Shown: positions 1 through 8,176 of the stretch, piece after piece
How the letters are laid out: every line of letters begins with the position of its first letter
Numbering within the stretch: position 1 is the first letter of the stretch
Source of the DNA: Anabaena azotica FACHB-119
GTDB lineage: Bacteria; Cyanobacteriota; Cyanobacteriia; Cyanobacteriales; Nostocaceae
Direction: 5' to 3'
Length of the DNA: 64,000 bases
Assembly: GCF_014697625.1 (NCBI RefSeq)
Contig: NZ_JACJSG010000037.1
Span: forward strand, 1-64,000
Translations under genes and position numbers: made by a program
The notes under the pieces: generated by a model
Told to the model about the DNA's origin: nothing
Seen by the model: only the letters and a program-made list of their open reading frames with translations
The model's database searches: none

Positions 1-194
1 TTCAAAGCTTTCACAAAGGAAAACTCATGTCTGAGAACCTTGCTAAGACGATATAAGTCTTTCTGCCCTACACCTCGGTTATCCATCCAAAAACGAATAG
101 CTTTGTTGCGAACAAATTGACAGGTTCTCATCGCCTCATCAATGGCTGCATATTGAGTTGTTTTCCCTTTAGCTTTAAACTCTAAAACAATCAT
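1..194 (-). CDS. tnpB: TnpB-type transposon nuclease, N-terminal part (cut by window start)
   Basis: The minus strand is open from an ATG at 194 to the window edge. It reads like the start of an IS200/IS605-type TnpB: MIVLEFKAKGK, then AIDEAMRTCQFVRNKAIRFW and a WMDNRGVG stretch. These resemble the helical N-terminal region of this family. An in-frame ATG at 230 would add 12 residues; the shorter form looks more like family N-termini. The catalytic D/E/D residues lie outside the window, so integrity is unknown. No tnpA is visible on the upstream side. Confidence 0.75.
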   Translation of the reverse strand, partial: MIVLEFKAKGKTTQYAAIDEAMRTCQFVRNKAIRFWMDNRGVGQKDLYRLSKVLRHEFSFVKAL

Positions 195-235
195 TTTACG
201 TGGAAAACTTCTACACAAATATTCTACCATAATCA

Positions 236-290
236 AAGCCGTCCAAGAAGGACGGGGCTTTAGACCCAGTTTCTTGGTAAAAACAGCCTT
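236..290. mobile_element. Probable left-end region of the IS200/IS605-like element carrying the tnpB at 1-194
   Basis: Just upstream of the partial tnpB is a short hairpin, CGTCC-AAGAA-GGACG at about 240-254, followed by GGGGCTTTAGACCC. Subterminal hairpins are typical ends of IS200/IS605 elements. The exact boundary cannot be set without a second copy or an empty site. Confidence 0.4.
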
Positions 291-298
291 TCAATGCT

Positions 299-327
299 GT
301 CCCCTGTCCCCTGTCCCCTGTCCCCTG
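299..327. repeat. Short tandem repeat (STRR), unit CCCCTGT x4
   Basis: Four tandem copies of a CCCCTGT heptamer. Such heptamer arrays are common between genes of heterocyst-forming cyanobacteria. A further copy of this type lies at about 54060-54091. Confidence 0.85.
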
Positions 328-466
328 CTATTGCTGTTTCAGAAATTCGGGTACAAGTACAGATTTGGTTCAACAGTTACTGAAATCTGTTAGTTCTAAA
401 ACCTATGCTGCTGTGGAGAGAGACTAATTCTTTTTGTGTCCATCACTCGCGTTGCAGCAACCAGTT

Positions 467-1153
467 ATGCTATTTCGCCAACTGTTTGACAAAGAATCGA
501 GTACCTATAGTTACTTAATAGCTGACTCAAAATCCCAGTCAGCTATTTTAGTAGATCCGGTATTGGAACAGGTAGACCGTGATTTACAAGTATTGCAAGA
601 ATTGGGATTAACCCTCAAATATTGCCTGGAAACTCACATTCATGCCGACCACATCACGGGGACAGATAGATTGAGGTCGCTGACGGGATGCTTAGGTATT
701 TTACCAGAGAACGCCGCCGCTACTTGTGCTGATTTATATATTGGGGATGGTAATATATTAGAATTGGGAAATGTGCAGCTTCAGGCGATCGCCACTCCCG
801 GTCACACTGATAGCCATATGGCTTATTTAGTCAACGGTACTCACTTGTTAACGGGAGATGCCCTATTTATTCGTGGCTGTGGTCGTACCGACTTCCAAAA
901 CGGCAACCCCGGCTCATTATACGATGCCGTCACGCAAAAACTCTTCACCCTGCCAGAAGCAACCCTAGTCTACCCTGGTCACGACTACCAAGGGTGGACA
1001 GTCTCCACCATTGGCGAAGAAAAACGCTGGAACCCCCGCTTTGCTGGACGCAGTCGCAGCCAATTTATTGAGTTCATGAATAACCTCGATTTACCCAAAC
1101 CTAAGAAGATGCTAGAAGCTGTACCAGCAAATCAGCAATGTGGCAAAGTTTGA
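467..1153 (+). CDS. MBL-fold hydrolase, ETHE1/persulfide dioxygenase-like
   Basis: The metallo-beta-lactamase fold protein has 228 residues from ATG 467. The metal-binding motif HIHADH is at about residues 57-62. It is followed by PGHTDSH near 111, GDALFIRGCGRTDFQ near 130 and a late YPGHDY. GDALFIRGCGRTDFQ matches ETHE1-type sulfur dioxygenases, which oxidise glutathione persulfide at a mononuclear iron, so a role in sulfide/persulfide detoxification is inferred. An in-frame TTG at 434 would add 11 residues without family similarity, so ATG 467 is preferred. It stands alone, with a small inverted-repeat element directly downstream. A glyoxalase II-like activity is the main alternative. Confidence 0.8.
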   Translation: MLFRQLFDKESSTYSYLIADSKSQSAILVDPVLEQVDRDLQVLQELGLTLKYCLETHIHADHITGTDRLRSLTGCLGILPENAAATCADLYIGDGNILELGNVQLQAIATPGHTDSHMAYLVNGTHLLTGDALFIRGCGRTDFQNGNPGSLYDAVTQKLFTLPEATLVYPGHDYQGWTVSTIGEEKRWNPRFAGRSRSQFIEFMNNLDLPKPKKMLEAVPANQQCGKV

Positions 1154-1160
1154 TTAGCTT

Positions 1161-1284
1161 AGGACTTACGCAAGTGTCATAATCAAACTAACTGTAGGGT
1201 GCGTCAGACCCAATAATTTCGTACAAATGAAGGGATTTTCCACATCTGACGCACCCTACCATATGTGCCAGTTGCGTAAGTCCT
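1161..1284. repeat. MITE-like element, family A (TIR AGGACTTACGCAA)
   Basis: A 124-bp element with perfect 13-bp terminal inverted repeats, AGGACTTACGCAA at 1161-1173 and its complement at 1272-1284. Nested inside is a second inverted repeat, GTAGGGTGCGTCAG / CTGACGCACCCTAC. The same outer termini recur at 48558-48706 and 61376-61485. It encodes no protein. Confidence 0.8.
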
Positions 1285-1387
1285 GTAGCTTTGGATGATC
1301 AAATTTGCAGCAACAAGGGAGGCAAAATAATTGATAATTCTTAATAGTGAATTGTCAATTAAATCCTCCCTGAATCAACGGCTACTA

Positions 1388-1705
1388 ATGCTGACTCATA
1401 TTCAAAAGCTATATAAATTTATTGCATTAATACTACTACTAATCCTCTCAAGCATCGTGGCATTACCTGCCATAGCTGATGTGTGCCGTAATTATCACGG
1501 TCAGCGTATTTGTATTGTGAGTATTAATCGCAGTGCTAAAAATTATTGGGAATATAGAGCGAGTGTGACCGTTGACGGAGTAAAAAGACCCCTGGAAGTT
1601 TATAACTGTCGCCAAAAGTTGAGAGTGCAACAAGATGGAACTATAGTACCATTTGCACCTAAAGACCCTGGTGAGTTAATATGTAGTTTTTTCAGAAACA
1701 CATAA
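1388..1705 (+). CDS. Small secreted protein of unknown function
   Basis: Unrecognised 105-residue protein from ATG 1388. It has a clear signal peptide: basic start, a hydrophobic run FIALILLLILSSIVALPA, and an Ala-rich cleavage site near AIA-D. The mature part is about 75 residues with four cysteines, which could form disulfides outside the cytoplasm. An upstream in-frame ATG at 1331 would place 19 polar residues before the signal sequence, so 1388 is preferred. Neighbours give no functional hint. It is followed by a TTATCAG tandem repeat. Confidence 0.6.
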   Translation: MLTHIQKLYKFIALILLLILSSIVALPAIADVCRNYHGQRICIVSINRSAKNYWEYRASVTVDGVKRPLEVYNCRQKLRVQQDGTIVPFAPKDPGELICSFFRNT

Positions 1706-1707
1706 TT

Positions 1708-1735
1708 TCAGTTATCAGTTATCAGTTATCAGTTA
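1708..1735. repeat. STRR, unit TCAGTTA
   Basis: Four near-perfect tandem copies of TCAGTTA directly after the stop codon of the small secreted protein gene. Confidence 0.8.
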
Positions 1736-1957
1736 CAGTAGTTTCGCTATTCGTGAAATACTGTAGAGATTGACATGTAACGTCTATACATGATTTTGGG
1801 TTTTACGTTACGGCAAGGGCTTTCTCTTACCTGTCCCCTGCCATATCGTGGTTTTGGTAGGCATTGCTTTTTTTTCAGAAATCAAACTGGATATAGTTTT
1901 TCGTGATCGGAATTCGATATATTAATCCTGTCAACATAATTAATTAGGAAAACTACA

Positions 1958-3163
1958 GTGACGCAGGAAGCTGATGACATTCAGCAAGCGCAAGAAACGG
2001 TTTCCTATAATGCGCTGACTCGCAGCCAACAGCAGCAACGATTAATAGAATTGGCATCAGTGTTTTTACGACTGGGGGCGATCGCCTTTGGTGGCCCAGC
2101 AGCCCACATTGCTATGATGGATAATGAGGTGGTGAATCGCCGTCAGTGGATGAGCCGCGAGAAACTCCTCGATTTGCTGGGTATTACAAATCTGATTCCT
2201 GGCCCCAACTCAACGGAATTAGCCATTCATATTGGTTACGAGCGAGGCGGATGGCGTGGTTTATTGGTGGCAGGTAGTTGCTTTATTTTACCTGCTATGC
2301 TAATAGTTTGGACATTAGCCGCCATTTATGCCCGTTATCAAACTGTGCCGCAGGTGGGATGGTTGCTTTATGGAATTAAGCCGGTAATTATTGCCATTGT
2401 GCTTCAGGCTGTGTGGAATTTGGGGAAAAAAGCCGCCAAAGATACGCCAACAATCATTGCGGGTATAGTAGCGATCGCAGCTTACTTTGTGGGATTAAAT
2501 GAAATCTTACTGCTAATTTTGCTAGGTATCGCCGTCATGGTGTTGAAGAATTGGCGCACAGGGCGTACAAGCGGCGCATTTATCCTACCTTTTTCTGGTG
2601 TTCTCGCTCAAGTCGGGACAACAGCCGCAGTCACATCAGTCAGTTGGGTAAGCGTCTTTCTCTTCTTTCTGAAAATTGGCTGTGTTCTCTATGGTAGCGG
2701 TTATGTGTTGCTGGCATTCCTGCAACGAGATTTAGTCGAACGTAACCAATGGCTAACATCACAGCAGCTTTTAGATGCCATCGCCATTGGTCAGTTTACA
2801 CCGGGGCCAGTGTTCACCACCGCCACATTTATCGGCTATTTGCTGGCTGGAAATGCAGGTGCGATCGCTGGTACAATTGGCATCTTCTTACCCGCTTTTG
2901 TGTTAGTTTGGTTAGTTAATCCTTGGGTAACTAAATTACGTCAATCACCCTGGGCAAGCAGCTTCCTTGATGGTGTGAATGCAGCCTCACTCGGATTAAT
3001 GGCAGGAGTCACTTATACATTAGGACGAGCCGCAATAGTAGATTGGTTAACAATTATTTTAGCTGTTGTGAGTGCGATCGCTGTATTTCGCTTCAAAATC
3101 AACTCCGCCTGGTTAGTCCTAGCCGGAGGCTTGATAGGACTTACCACACACCTATTTAGATGA
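1958..3163 (+). CDS. chrA: Chromate transporter (long, two-CHR-domain ChrA)
   Basis: Membrane protein of 401 residues with two homologous CHR halves, the usual length for the long ChrA form. The first half carries FLRLGAIAFGGPAAHIAMM and LIPGPNSTELAIHIG. The second repeats the pattern with FLKIGCVLYGSGYV and IGQFTPGPVFTTATFIGY. About ten hydrophobic segments are visible. Family members export chromate from the cytoplasm; sulfate or other oxyanion transport cannot be excluded. The start is GTG 1958, preceded by AATTAGGAAAA as a weak ribosome site. There is no ChrB-type regulator beside it. Confidence 0.88.
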   Translation: MTQEADDIQQAQETVSYNALTRSQQQQRLIELASVFLRLGAIAFGGPAAHIAMMDNEVVNRRQWMSREKLLDLLGITNLIPGPNSTELAIHIGYERGGWRGLLVAGSCFILPAMLIVWTLAAIYARYQTVPQVGWLLYGIKPVIIAIVLQAVWNLGKKAAKDTPTIIAGIVAIAAYFVGLNEILLLILLGIAVMVLKNWRTGRTSGAFILPFSGVLAQVGTTAAVTSVSWVSVFLFFLKIGCVLYGSGYVLLAFLQRDLVERNQWLTSQQLLDAIAIGQFTPGPVFTTATFIGYLLAGNAGAIAGTIGIFLPAFVLVWLVNPWVTKLRQSPWASSFLDGVNAASLGLMAGVTYTLGRAAIVDWLTIILAVVSAIAVFRFKINSAWLVLAGGLIGLTTHLFR

Positions 3164-3194
3164 GTCCTGAAAAATTTTGAATTTTGAATTGATA

Positions 3195-3299
3195 TCACCT
3201 CCTCTGTGTGGCAAAAACGCACCACATCACAAACACCGTCAAACCTAAATAGGCTGATACAGTTAACCATTCTTGCCAGCTACCAGATAAATAATCCAT
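3195..3299 (-). CDS. Possible 34-residue single-pass membrane protein
   Basis: A short minus-strand frame runs from ATG at 3299 to TGA at 3195. It reads MDYLSGSWQEWLTVSAY, then a hydrophobic segment LGLTVFVMWCVFA and a basic end TQRR. This looks like a small thylakoid or plasma-membrane protein: polar N-terminus, one membrane span, positive C-terminus. Its stop lies 32 bp from the end of chrA and the two are convergent. No strong Shine-Dalgarno is visible. I do not recognise the family; it could be chance, but the residue pattern is unusually protein-like. Confidence 0.4.
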   Translation of the reverse strand: MDYLSGSWQEWLTVSAYLGLTVFVMWCVFATQRR

Positions 3300-3379
3300 C
3301 GTAAAAATGTGATATTTTACTACAAAATCTCTGCTTTTCTCCATCCTACGCCCTCAAACCATCAGTATATTCCTCATTG

Positions 3380-3540
3380 AAACCGCAAAAAATTTCTGTT
3401 ATCTTTCCGGAATCAACTCAAACGCCGTGGTATTACCTATCAGTACAGCCAATTATACAGAACTTCTATATCTAAACCCTTGGGGAATATATCCCCACAG
3501 CTTACACAAAAGCCCGGACATAACCACCGGGCTTTTGTTT
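3380..3540 (+). ncRNA. Candidate small RNA ending in a strong terminator
   Basis: An intergenic stretch without an ORF ends in an intrinsic terminator at 3508-3541. Upstream is a small GGGGA/TCCCC hairpin near 3480-3496 and a possible -10 box TATATT near 3366. The nearest plus-strand gene, chrA, ends more than 300 bp earlier, and a convergent small ORF lies between. The terminator may therefore belong to an independent short transcript rather than to chrA. I cannot assign it to a known RNA family. Confidence 0.35.
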
Positions 3541-3541
3541 T
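3508..3541 (+). terminator. Intrinsic terminator
   Basis: Stem AAAAGCCCGG / CCGGGCTTTT with loop ACATAACCA, followed by GTTTTT. This is a strong rho-independent terminator with no obvious plus-strand gene close upstream. Confidence 0.8.
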
Positions 3542-3567
3542 TGATATTAAGTTGTCTTTACCATTAT

Positions 3568-3630
3568 GACTTACCCATGAAAACGAAAAATTAAGGGTTT
3601 GAACAAGGGTATAGGGGTATAGGTTTCGAG
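3568..3630. repeat. Solo-end fragment of MITE-like family A
   Basis: GACTTACCCATGAAAACGAA, then TTAAGGGTTTGAACAAGGGT and GTATAGG units, closely matches the left arm of the element at 48558-48706. No matching right end follows; instead the DNA becomes AT-rich. It is read as a truncated copy. Confidence 0.6.
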
Positions 3631-3847
3631 AACCCTTATATTAAGATATTTTGCTTGATTAATTTTATTTGTTATTCTTTTTTCAAAGAGAAAAACATCA
3701 TAATTTATAGGTTTTTTATTAATTTATCTACAAGATTAAAATCACATTACTTAATGATTAAATACACATAAATTTATGATAATTATGAGATTATTCTGAT
3801 ATTTATATATTTATACCAAAATTAATTCTTATTTAAAGAAATTTGCC

Positions 3848-5995
3848 ATGAACCGAAATCAAACAGTTATTCTCGGTGTTATTATATGGTTTGGACTGGC
3901 TTTTTTAGGTATTTTTTTGCAAAATTACTATGATTTTTGGCAATATATTTTCTTCTTAAGAATACCTATAATTGTTGGATTACTGTTGATGATTTTGCCA
4001 TTTATCGCAGTTAACACTTCTCTTTCAGCAATGCTGAAAAACCTGTTTGTACTGCGTAATAAAACTCAACTAATTTTAGTTATTACTGGTGCAGTTTTAG
4101 CAGGACTGGCAACTATACGTATTGCAGACGTTATTTTTTATAATTCACATCTTCGTTTTGGTGTAACTGAAAAGCAAGCAATTCCAGAATTTTGGCAAAT
4201 TTTATTTGCTATTATATTGAGCCTGCCTATATCTATAGAAGCAATTAAACAATCTAAGCAGGAAATAGAAGAGACATCTCTTAGTCCAGAAATATGGGGA
4301 ATTATTGTTGGTATAGTCTTAAGTGGATTATTGCTAATTATAAGTTCCTTGAGTAAAAAGATTTTTGAAAATAATCAATCATTAGAGCAAATACTATTAA
4401 CCTTGATTAATTTTTTACCAGAAAGAATACAACAAGGTTATGTAGATGGAAATCATCATTTGTCTTATGGTATCTCTCAATTAGTAGTATTTTCTATTAG
4501 TGTACTAATTATTTACATATTAGGTTATGTTCTTTTCAAACCACGCCCTGTCAGTAGGAGATTTGAAGTTCCTGCGCTTTTTTATCTTACTCTAATTTTG
4601 TCAGTTGCTGTCTTGTGGTTAGGACAAACTTCCTTTTTCAACGACATATCGCGTATTCCCACCTTGCTATTGTTTTTAGTAATTTCATCTGTTTCTTATT
4701 TGATTTTTGGTGTAGACCATTTTTATAAAATATATAAACTCAGTGATGAATATCCAGAACCAAGGAAGAAAGAATGGATTGATGCTATATTTCAGCGTCT
4801 AGAAAATCAACGAAGTGAAGCAAAAACTTTGGTAGTTGTTTGTGCAAGTGGTGGCGGTATTCAAGCATCAGGATGGACAACTAAAGTATTAACTGGTTTA
4901 CAGGAAGCACTGGGAACTAAATTTACAAAAGCAATCGGTTGGATTAGTGCAGTTTCTGGTGGTTCTGTGGGGACAATGTTTTATTTAGATAGATTTGGAG
5001 AGCAAGGTTTTCCTGAACCAGAGCAATTAGACAAAATATTTAAAAGTGCTACTGAAGATAGTTTAGATGCTACAGGTTGGGGATTAGCTTATCCAGACTT
5101 ACTTCGTCTTATCGGTTTACCTTTTTTGGTACAAAAAGAGCAAGATAATGGTAATGCAACAGACCAAGATCGTGGTACTGCTATCGAGATAGATTGGCAA
5201 GGTGAAATGAAAACGCCTGATGCGAGTTTTGGTAGCTGGAGGAAGAAAATTCATCAAGGAATTCTTCCTATTCCTATTTTTAATGCAACTCTAGTTGAAG
5301 ACGGACGGCGTTTTTTAGTTAGTCCGATGACTTTTTGTAATGACAACGATAAACACTTTGCAGACTTTAACACACTTTATCCAGGGTTCGATATTGATGT
5401 GACAACATCTGCTAGATTATCTGCTACTTTTCCTTATGTATCTCCTGTATGTCGTCCTAATCAACCAACTCAATGGAACTATCATGTTGGTGATGGCGGT
5501 TACTTCGATAATTTCGGTGTGGTTACTAGCGTAGAATTACTTGATCAATTACTAGAGCAAGATGAATTACAGCAAATCAGACAAGTCATTTTTTTACAAA
5601 TAAATGCTTTTCCTGATGATGAAGATGAGAATAGACAAGATGGTGGCCCTGGATGGGTGATGGAGGTAATTGGGTCATTGCTTGCCTTATTAAATGTACG
5701 TAGTTCTGCCCAAAATGGAAATAATAAATTAAACGTAGCACTATTAAAGGATAAATACGAATGTGGCTATGCCCATATTGATAATGAAAAAAAACTAGAG
5801 TTCTTGAAGGGGAAATATTGCCAAAAAGGAGTAAAAATTCATTACATTCCCATTAAATTCCCTAAAGGAAAAATCCAACCGCCACTTTCTTGGCAGCTAA
5901 CACAAGAACAAAAAAAAGCAATTATATCTGCTTGGAATGAATGGAAAACAGATAATCGTGAATATTTACAAGAGATGGAAAGGGCGTTGCAGTAG
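3848..5995 (+). CDS. Membrane-anchored patatin-like phospholipase
   Basis: This 715-residue protein joins a multi-span membrane region (about residues 7-290, roughly eight hydrophobic segments) to a cytosolic patatin-like hydrolase domain. The hydrolase has a glycine-rich oxyanion element ASGGGIQASG (about 333-342) and nucleophile motif SAVSGGSVG with Ser near 370. It also has a late SARLSATFPYVSP block and catalytic GDGGYFDNFG with Asp near 549. Patatins cleave acyl chains from lipids, so membrane lipid turnover is inferred; the substrate is unknown. The gene sits in AT-rich DNA (3600-3850) between unrelated neighbours, which may point to acquisition. The nucleophile is in an xVSGG rather than GxSxG setting, closer to cytosolic PLA2-like members. 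Confidence 0.8.
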   Translation: MNRNQTVILGVIIWFGLAFLGIFLQNYYDFWQYIFFLRIPIIVGLLLMILPFIAVNTSLSAMLKNLFVLRNKTQLILVITGAVLAGLATIRIADVIFYNSHLRFGVTEKQAIPEFWQILFAIILSLPISIEAIKQSKQEIEETSLSPEIWGIIVGIVLSGLLLIISSLSKKIFENNQSLEQILLTLINFLPERIQQGYVDGNHHLSYGISQLVVFSISVLIIYILGYVLFKPRPVSRRFEVPALFYLTLILSVAVLWLGQTSFFNDISRIPTLLLFLVISSVSYLIFGVDHFYKIYKLSDEYPEPRKKEWIDAIFQRLENQRSEAKTLVVVCASGGGIQASGWTTKVLTGLQEALGTKFTKAIGWISAVSGGSVGTMFYLDRFGEQGFPEPEQLDKIFKSATEDSLDATGWGLAYPDLLRLIGLPFLVQKEQDNGNATDQDRGTAIEIDWQGEMKTPDASFGSWRKKIHQGILPIPIFNATLVEDGRRFLVSPMTFCNDNDKHFADFNTLYPGFDIDVTTSARLSATFPYVSPVCRPNQPTQWNYHVGDGGYFDNFGVVTSVELLDQLLEQDELQQIRQVIFLQINAFPDDEDENRQDGGPGWVMEVIGSLLALLNVRSSAQNGNNKLNVALLKDKYECGYAHIDNEKKLEFLKGKYCQKGVKIHYIPIKFPKGKIQPPLSWQLTQEQKKAIISAWNEWKTDNREYLQEMERALQ

Positions 5996-6129
5996 GCTAC
6001 GCTGTCACAAGATTAGATGTAATTGATTAACCTTACCCACTCCCCAGTCCCCAACTATATCTCCCTGTAGTAGCAAACAGCTTACTCACATTTTTGAGTA
6101 GATTAAAAACAGGCTATCTTTAGAAAATT

Positions 6130-6945
6130 ATGACTTCTGGAATAATTGAAGATTTGGTGTTGGTTGTTGGGGCTACGGGTGGAGTAGGACAACTTGTAGT
6201 GGGTAAGCTGTTGGAGAAGGGTGTGAAAGTCCGCACTCTGACGCGGAATGCAGAAAAAGCCAAAAAAATGTTCGATGACAAAGTAGAAGTTTTTGTGGGC
6301 GATATCCGCGAACCGAACACACTCCCAGCCGCAGTTGATAATGTTACTCAAATCATTTGCTGTACCGGAACGACAGCTTTTCCCTCTGCAAGATGGGAGT
6401 TTGACCCACAACCTAATTTTTGGGAATGGGGACAGATTTTTCTAGATTCTAACTATCGAGAAGCAAAAGCCAAAAATACTCCGGCGAAAGTTGATGCTGA
6501 GGGTGTAGCTAACTTAGTCGCCGCCGCACCTCGCAATTTGAGAAGGTTTGTTTTTGTCTCCTCGGTGGGTATTCTTCGCAAAGATCAGCCGCCTTTTAGC
6601 ATTTTGAATGCCTTTGGTGTGCTGGATGCCAAACAAAAGGGAGAGCAAGCAATTATTAATTCGGGATTGCCTTATACTATTATCCGCCCTGGACGTTTGA
6701 TTGATGGCCCCTATACTTCATACGACCTCAATACGCTCCTGAAAGCAACCACAGACGGTAAGCTTGATGTGGTTATCGGTAAGGGTGACACTTTAGCGGG
6801 TGATGCTAGTAGAATTGATGTTGCCGCAGCTTGTGTGGAGTCTATTTTTTATTCAGCTAGTGAAGGGCAAATTTTTGAACTGGTGAATAAGGGGACAAGA
6901 CCAGCGACAATTGATTGGGAAAAACTTTTTTCGCAGTTGGGTTAG
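6130..6945 (+). CDS. Atypical SDR / NAD(P)-binding epimerase-like protein
   Basis: The 271-residue Rossmann-fold protein starts almost directly with the dinucleotide-binding loop VVGATGGVGQLVVG. It continues with VRTLTRNAEKA, where the basic residues suggest NADP(H), then the RRFVFVSSVGI strand and GLPYTIIRPGRLIDGP. This is the layout of NmrA/Ycf39-like atypical SDRs, which act as reductases, chaperone-like factors or redox sensors. The YxxxK catalytic pair of classical SDRs is not apparent, so the activity is undetermined. A small ORF and a methyltransferase follow closely in the same direction. Confidence 0.8.
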   Translation: MTSGIIEDLVLVVGATGGVGQLVVGKLLEKGVKVRTLTRNAEKAKKMFDDKVEVFVGDIREPNTLPAAVDNVTQIICCTGTTAFPSARWEFDPQPNFWEWGQIFLDSNYREAKAKNTPAKVDAEGVANLVAAAPRNLRRFVFVSSVGILRKDQPPFSILNAFGVLDAKQKGEQAIINSGLPYTIIRPGRLIDGPYTSYDLNTLLKATTDGKLDVVIGKGDTLAGDASRIDVAAACVESIFYSASEGQIFELVNKGTRPATIDWEKLFSQLG

Positions 6946-6963
6946 CTGGTATGACGAACACTT

Positions 6964-7215
6964 ATGGAGATTATCAACAGCCAGAACAGTGATGTTGCTA
7001 TCTTAGCTAATATTGTAGTTCGCCGCCCTCGTTATGTCGAGGCGATCGCCGGAGTTTGTCGAGAAGCTAGAGTTTTACCGCTACTGCGCGATCGCCTCAC
7101 TTTTCCAGTTAGTAGGGTGCGTCAGTACGATAGACCCCAGCTATACCAAGAAAATATTCATCCTGACGCACCCTACATTTTGGATATTTTTTTATCTGAA
7201 AGTCCCTTAGAATAA
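6964..7215 (+). CDS. Small ORF of unknown function with a palindromic repeat in its 3' half
   Basis: The 83-residue frame lies 19 bp after the SDR gene and 8 bp before the methyltransferase. The first about 50 residues (MEIINSQNSDVAILANIVV, then REARVLPLLRDRL) look coding. Residues from about VSRVRQ onward are specified by a 65-bp palindromic repeat (7112-7176) also found inside the element at 1161-1284. The C-terminus is therefore probably a repeat insertion that stayed in frame or replaced the original end. Function unknown. Confidence 0.4.
   Translation: MEIINSQNSDVAILANIVVRRPRYVEAIAGVCREARVLPLLRDRLTFPVSRVRQYDRPQLYQENIHPDAPYILDIFLSESPLE
7112..7176. repeat. Palindromic repeat inside an ORF (arms GTAGGGTGCGTCAG)
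   Basis: Perfect 14-bp arms at 7112-7125 and 7163-7176 enclose about 37 bp. The arms match the inner palindrome of the element at 1161-1284. The repeat contributes part of the coding frame of 6964-7215. Confidence 0.8.
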
Positions 7216-7222
7216 TCTACGT

Positions 7223-8035
7223 ATGCAAGATGCGGAACATCCAGCACAAGCTGCTGATAGAGATGTTGAGCAGAAAAGGACTTGGTACTCTCCGGTTGCA
7301 GAAATCTACTATAACGCCAGACCAGCCTACCCCCAAGAACATATTAGTCGAGCGATCGCACTTACTCAACTCTCCCCAGATGCGTCGATTTTGGAAGTTG
7401 GTTGTGGCCCTGGAAATGCTACGATAGCTTTTGCTGAGTTTGGCTTTGCAATGACTTGTCTTGAGCCAAATCCAGATTTTTGCCGTTTAGCACAACGAAA
7501 CTGTGCGCCATATCCCAACGTGAAGATTTGCCATAATACCTTTGAAGAGTGGGACAAGCAAGGGCATCAGTTCGACGCTGTTCTTTTTGCGAACGCTTTT
7601 CATTGGATACCACCAGAAATTCGCTATGCCAAAGCAGCAGAGGCATTAAGAGATGATGGTTATCTGATTTTACTGTGGAACTTGACACCCGAACCAAGAT
7701 ATGCAGTTTATCAAGCCCTAGAGGAAGTTTATCAAGCTTATGCGCCTTCGCTTGTGCGGTATGAAGGTGCAGAAACGCAAGCAGAGATTTTAACAGGATT
7801 TGCCCAAGATATTCTCGACTCTGGTTGTTTTCGGGATTTGGTGACTGAGCAAATCGCCTGTGAAGTCACATATACTATTGATGACTTCCTCAATCTTTTA
7901 AGCACTCTCCGCAGGCTAGAACCACAAACGAAGAATTTGCTATTTGCAGAATTGCGCCAAAAGTTGCATAAGTTTGGAGATACTGTTCAACTCTCGTTTC
8001 TATCTGCTGTTCACGTTGCCCAAAAGATTATTTGA
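7223..8035 (+). CDS. Class I SAM-dependent methyltransferase
   Basis: This 270-residue protein has a typical Rossmann methyltransferase core: SAM-binding motif I ILEVGCGPGNATIAFAE (about residues 54-70), acidic residue CLEPNPDFC after strand 2, and motif FDAVLFANAFHWIPPE. The FHWIPP element is common in methyltransferase-11/25-type enzymes acting on small molecules. The substrate cannot be read from sequence. It is the last gene of a short same-strand run with the SDR and the small ORF. Confidence 0.85.
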   Translation: MQDAEHPAQAADRDVEQKRTWYSPVAEIYYNARPAYPQEHISRAIALTQLSPDASILEVGCGPGNATIAFAEFGFAMTCLEPNPDFCRLAQRNCAPYPNVKICHNTFEEWDKQGHQFDAVLFANAFHWIPPEIRYAKAAEALRDDGYLILLWNLTPEPRYAVYQALEEVYQAYAPSLVRYEGAETQAEILTGFAQDILDSGCFRDLVTEQIACEVTYTIDDFLNLLSTLRRLEPQTKNLLFAELRQKLHKFGDTVQLSFLSAVHVAQKII

Positions 8036-8176
8036 CACTCTATCTATGAGAAGATTAAAGTTGTGTTTTGATAACTATATATATGCTAAATTAGCAAGCC
8101 TTAATTTAGTAAATAAGTGATTAATTGTGTGTTAATAATATGCGTAACGCTAGCTAATAATACTTTCTAATACAAT

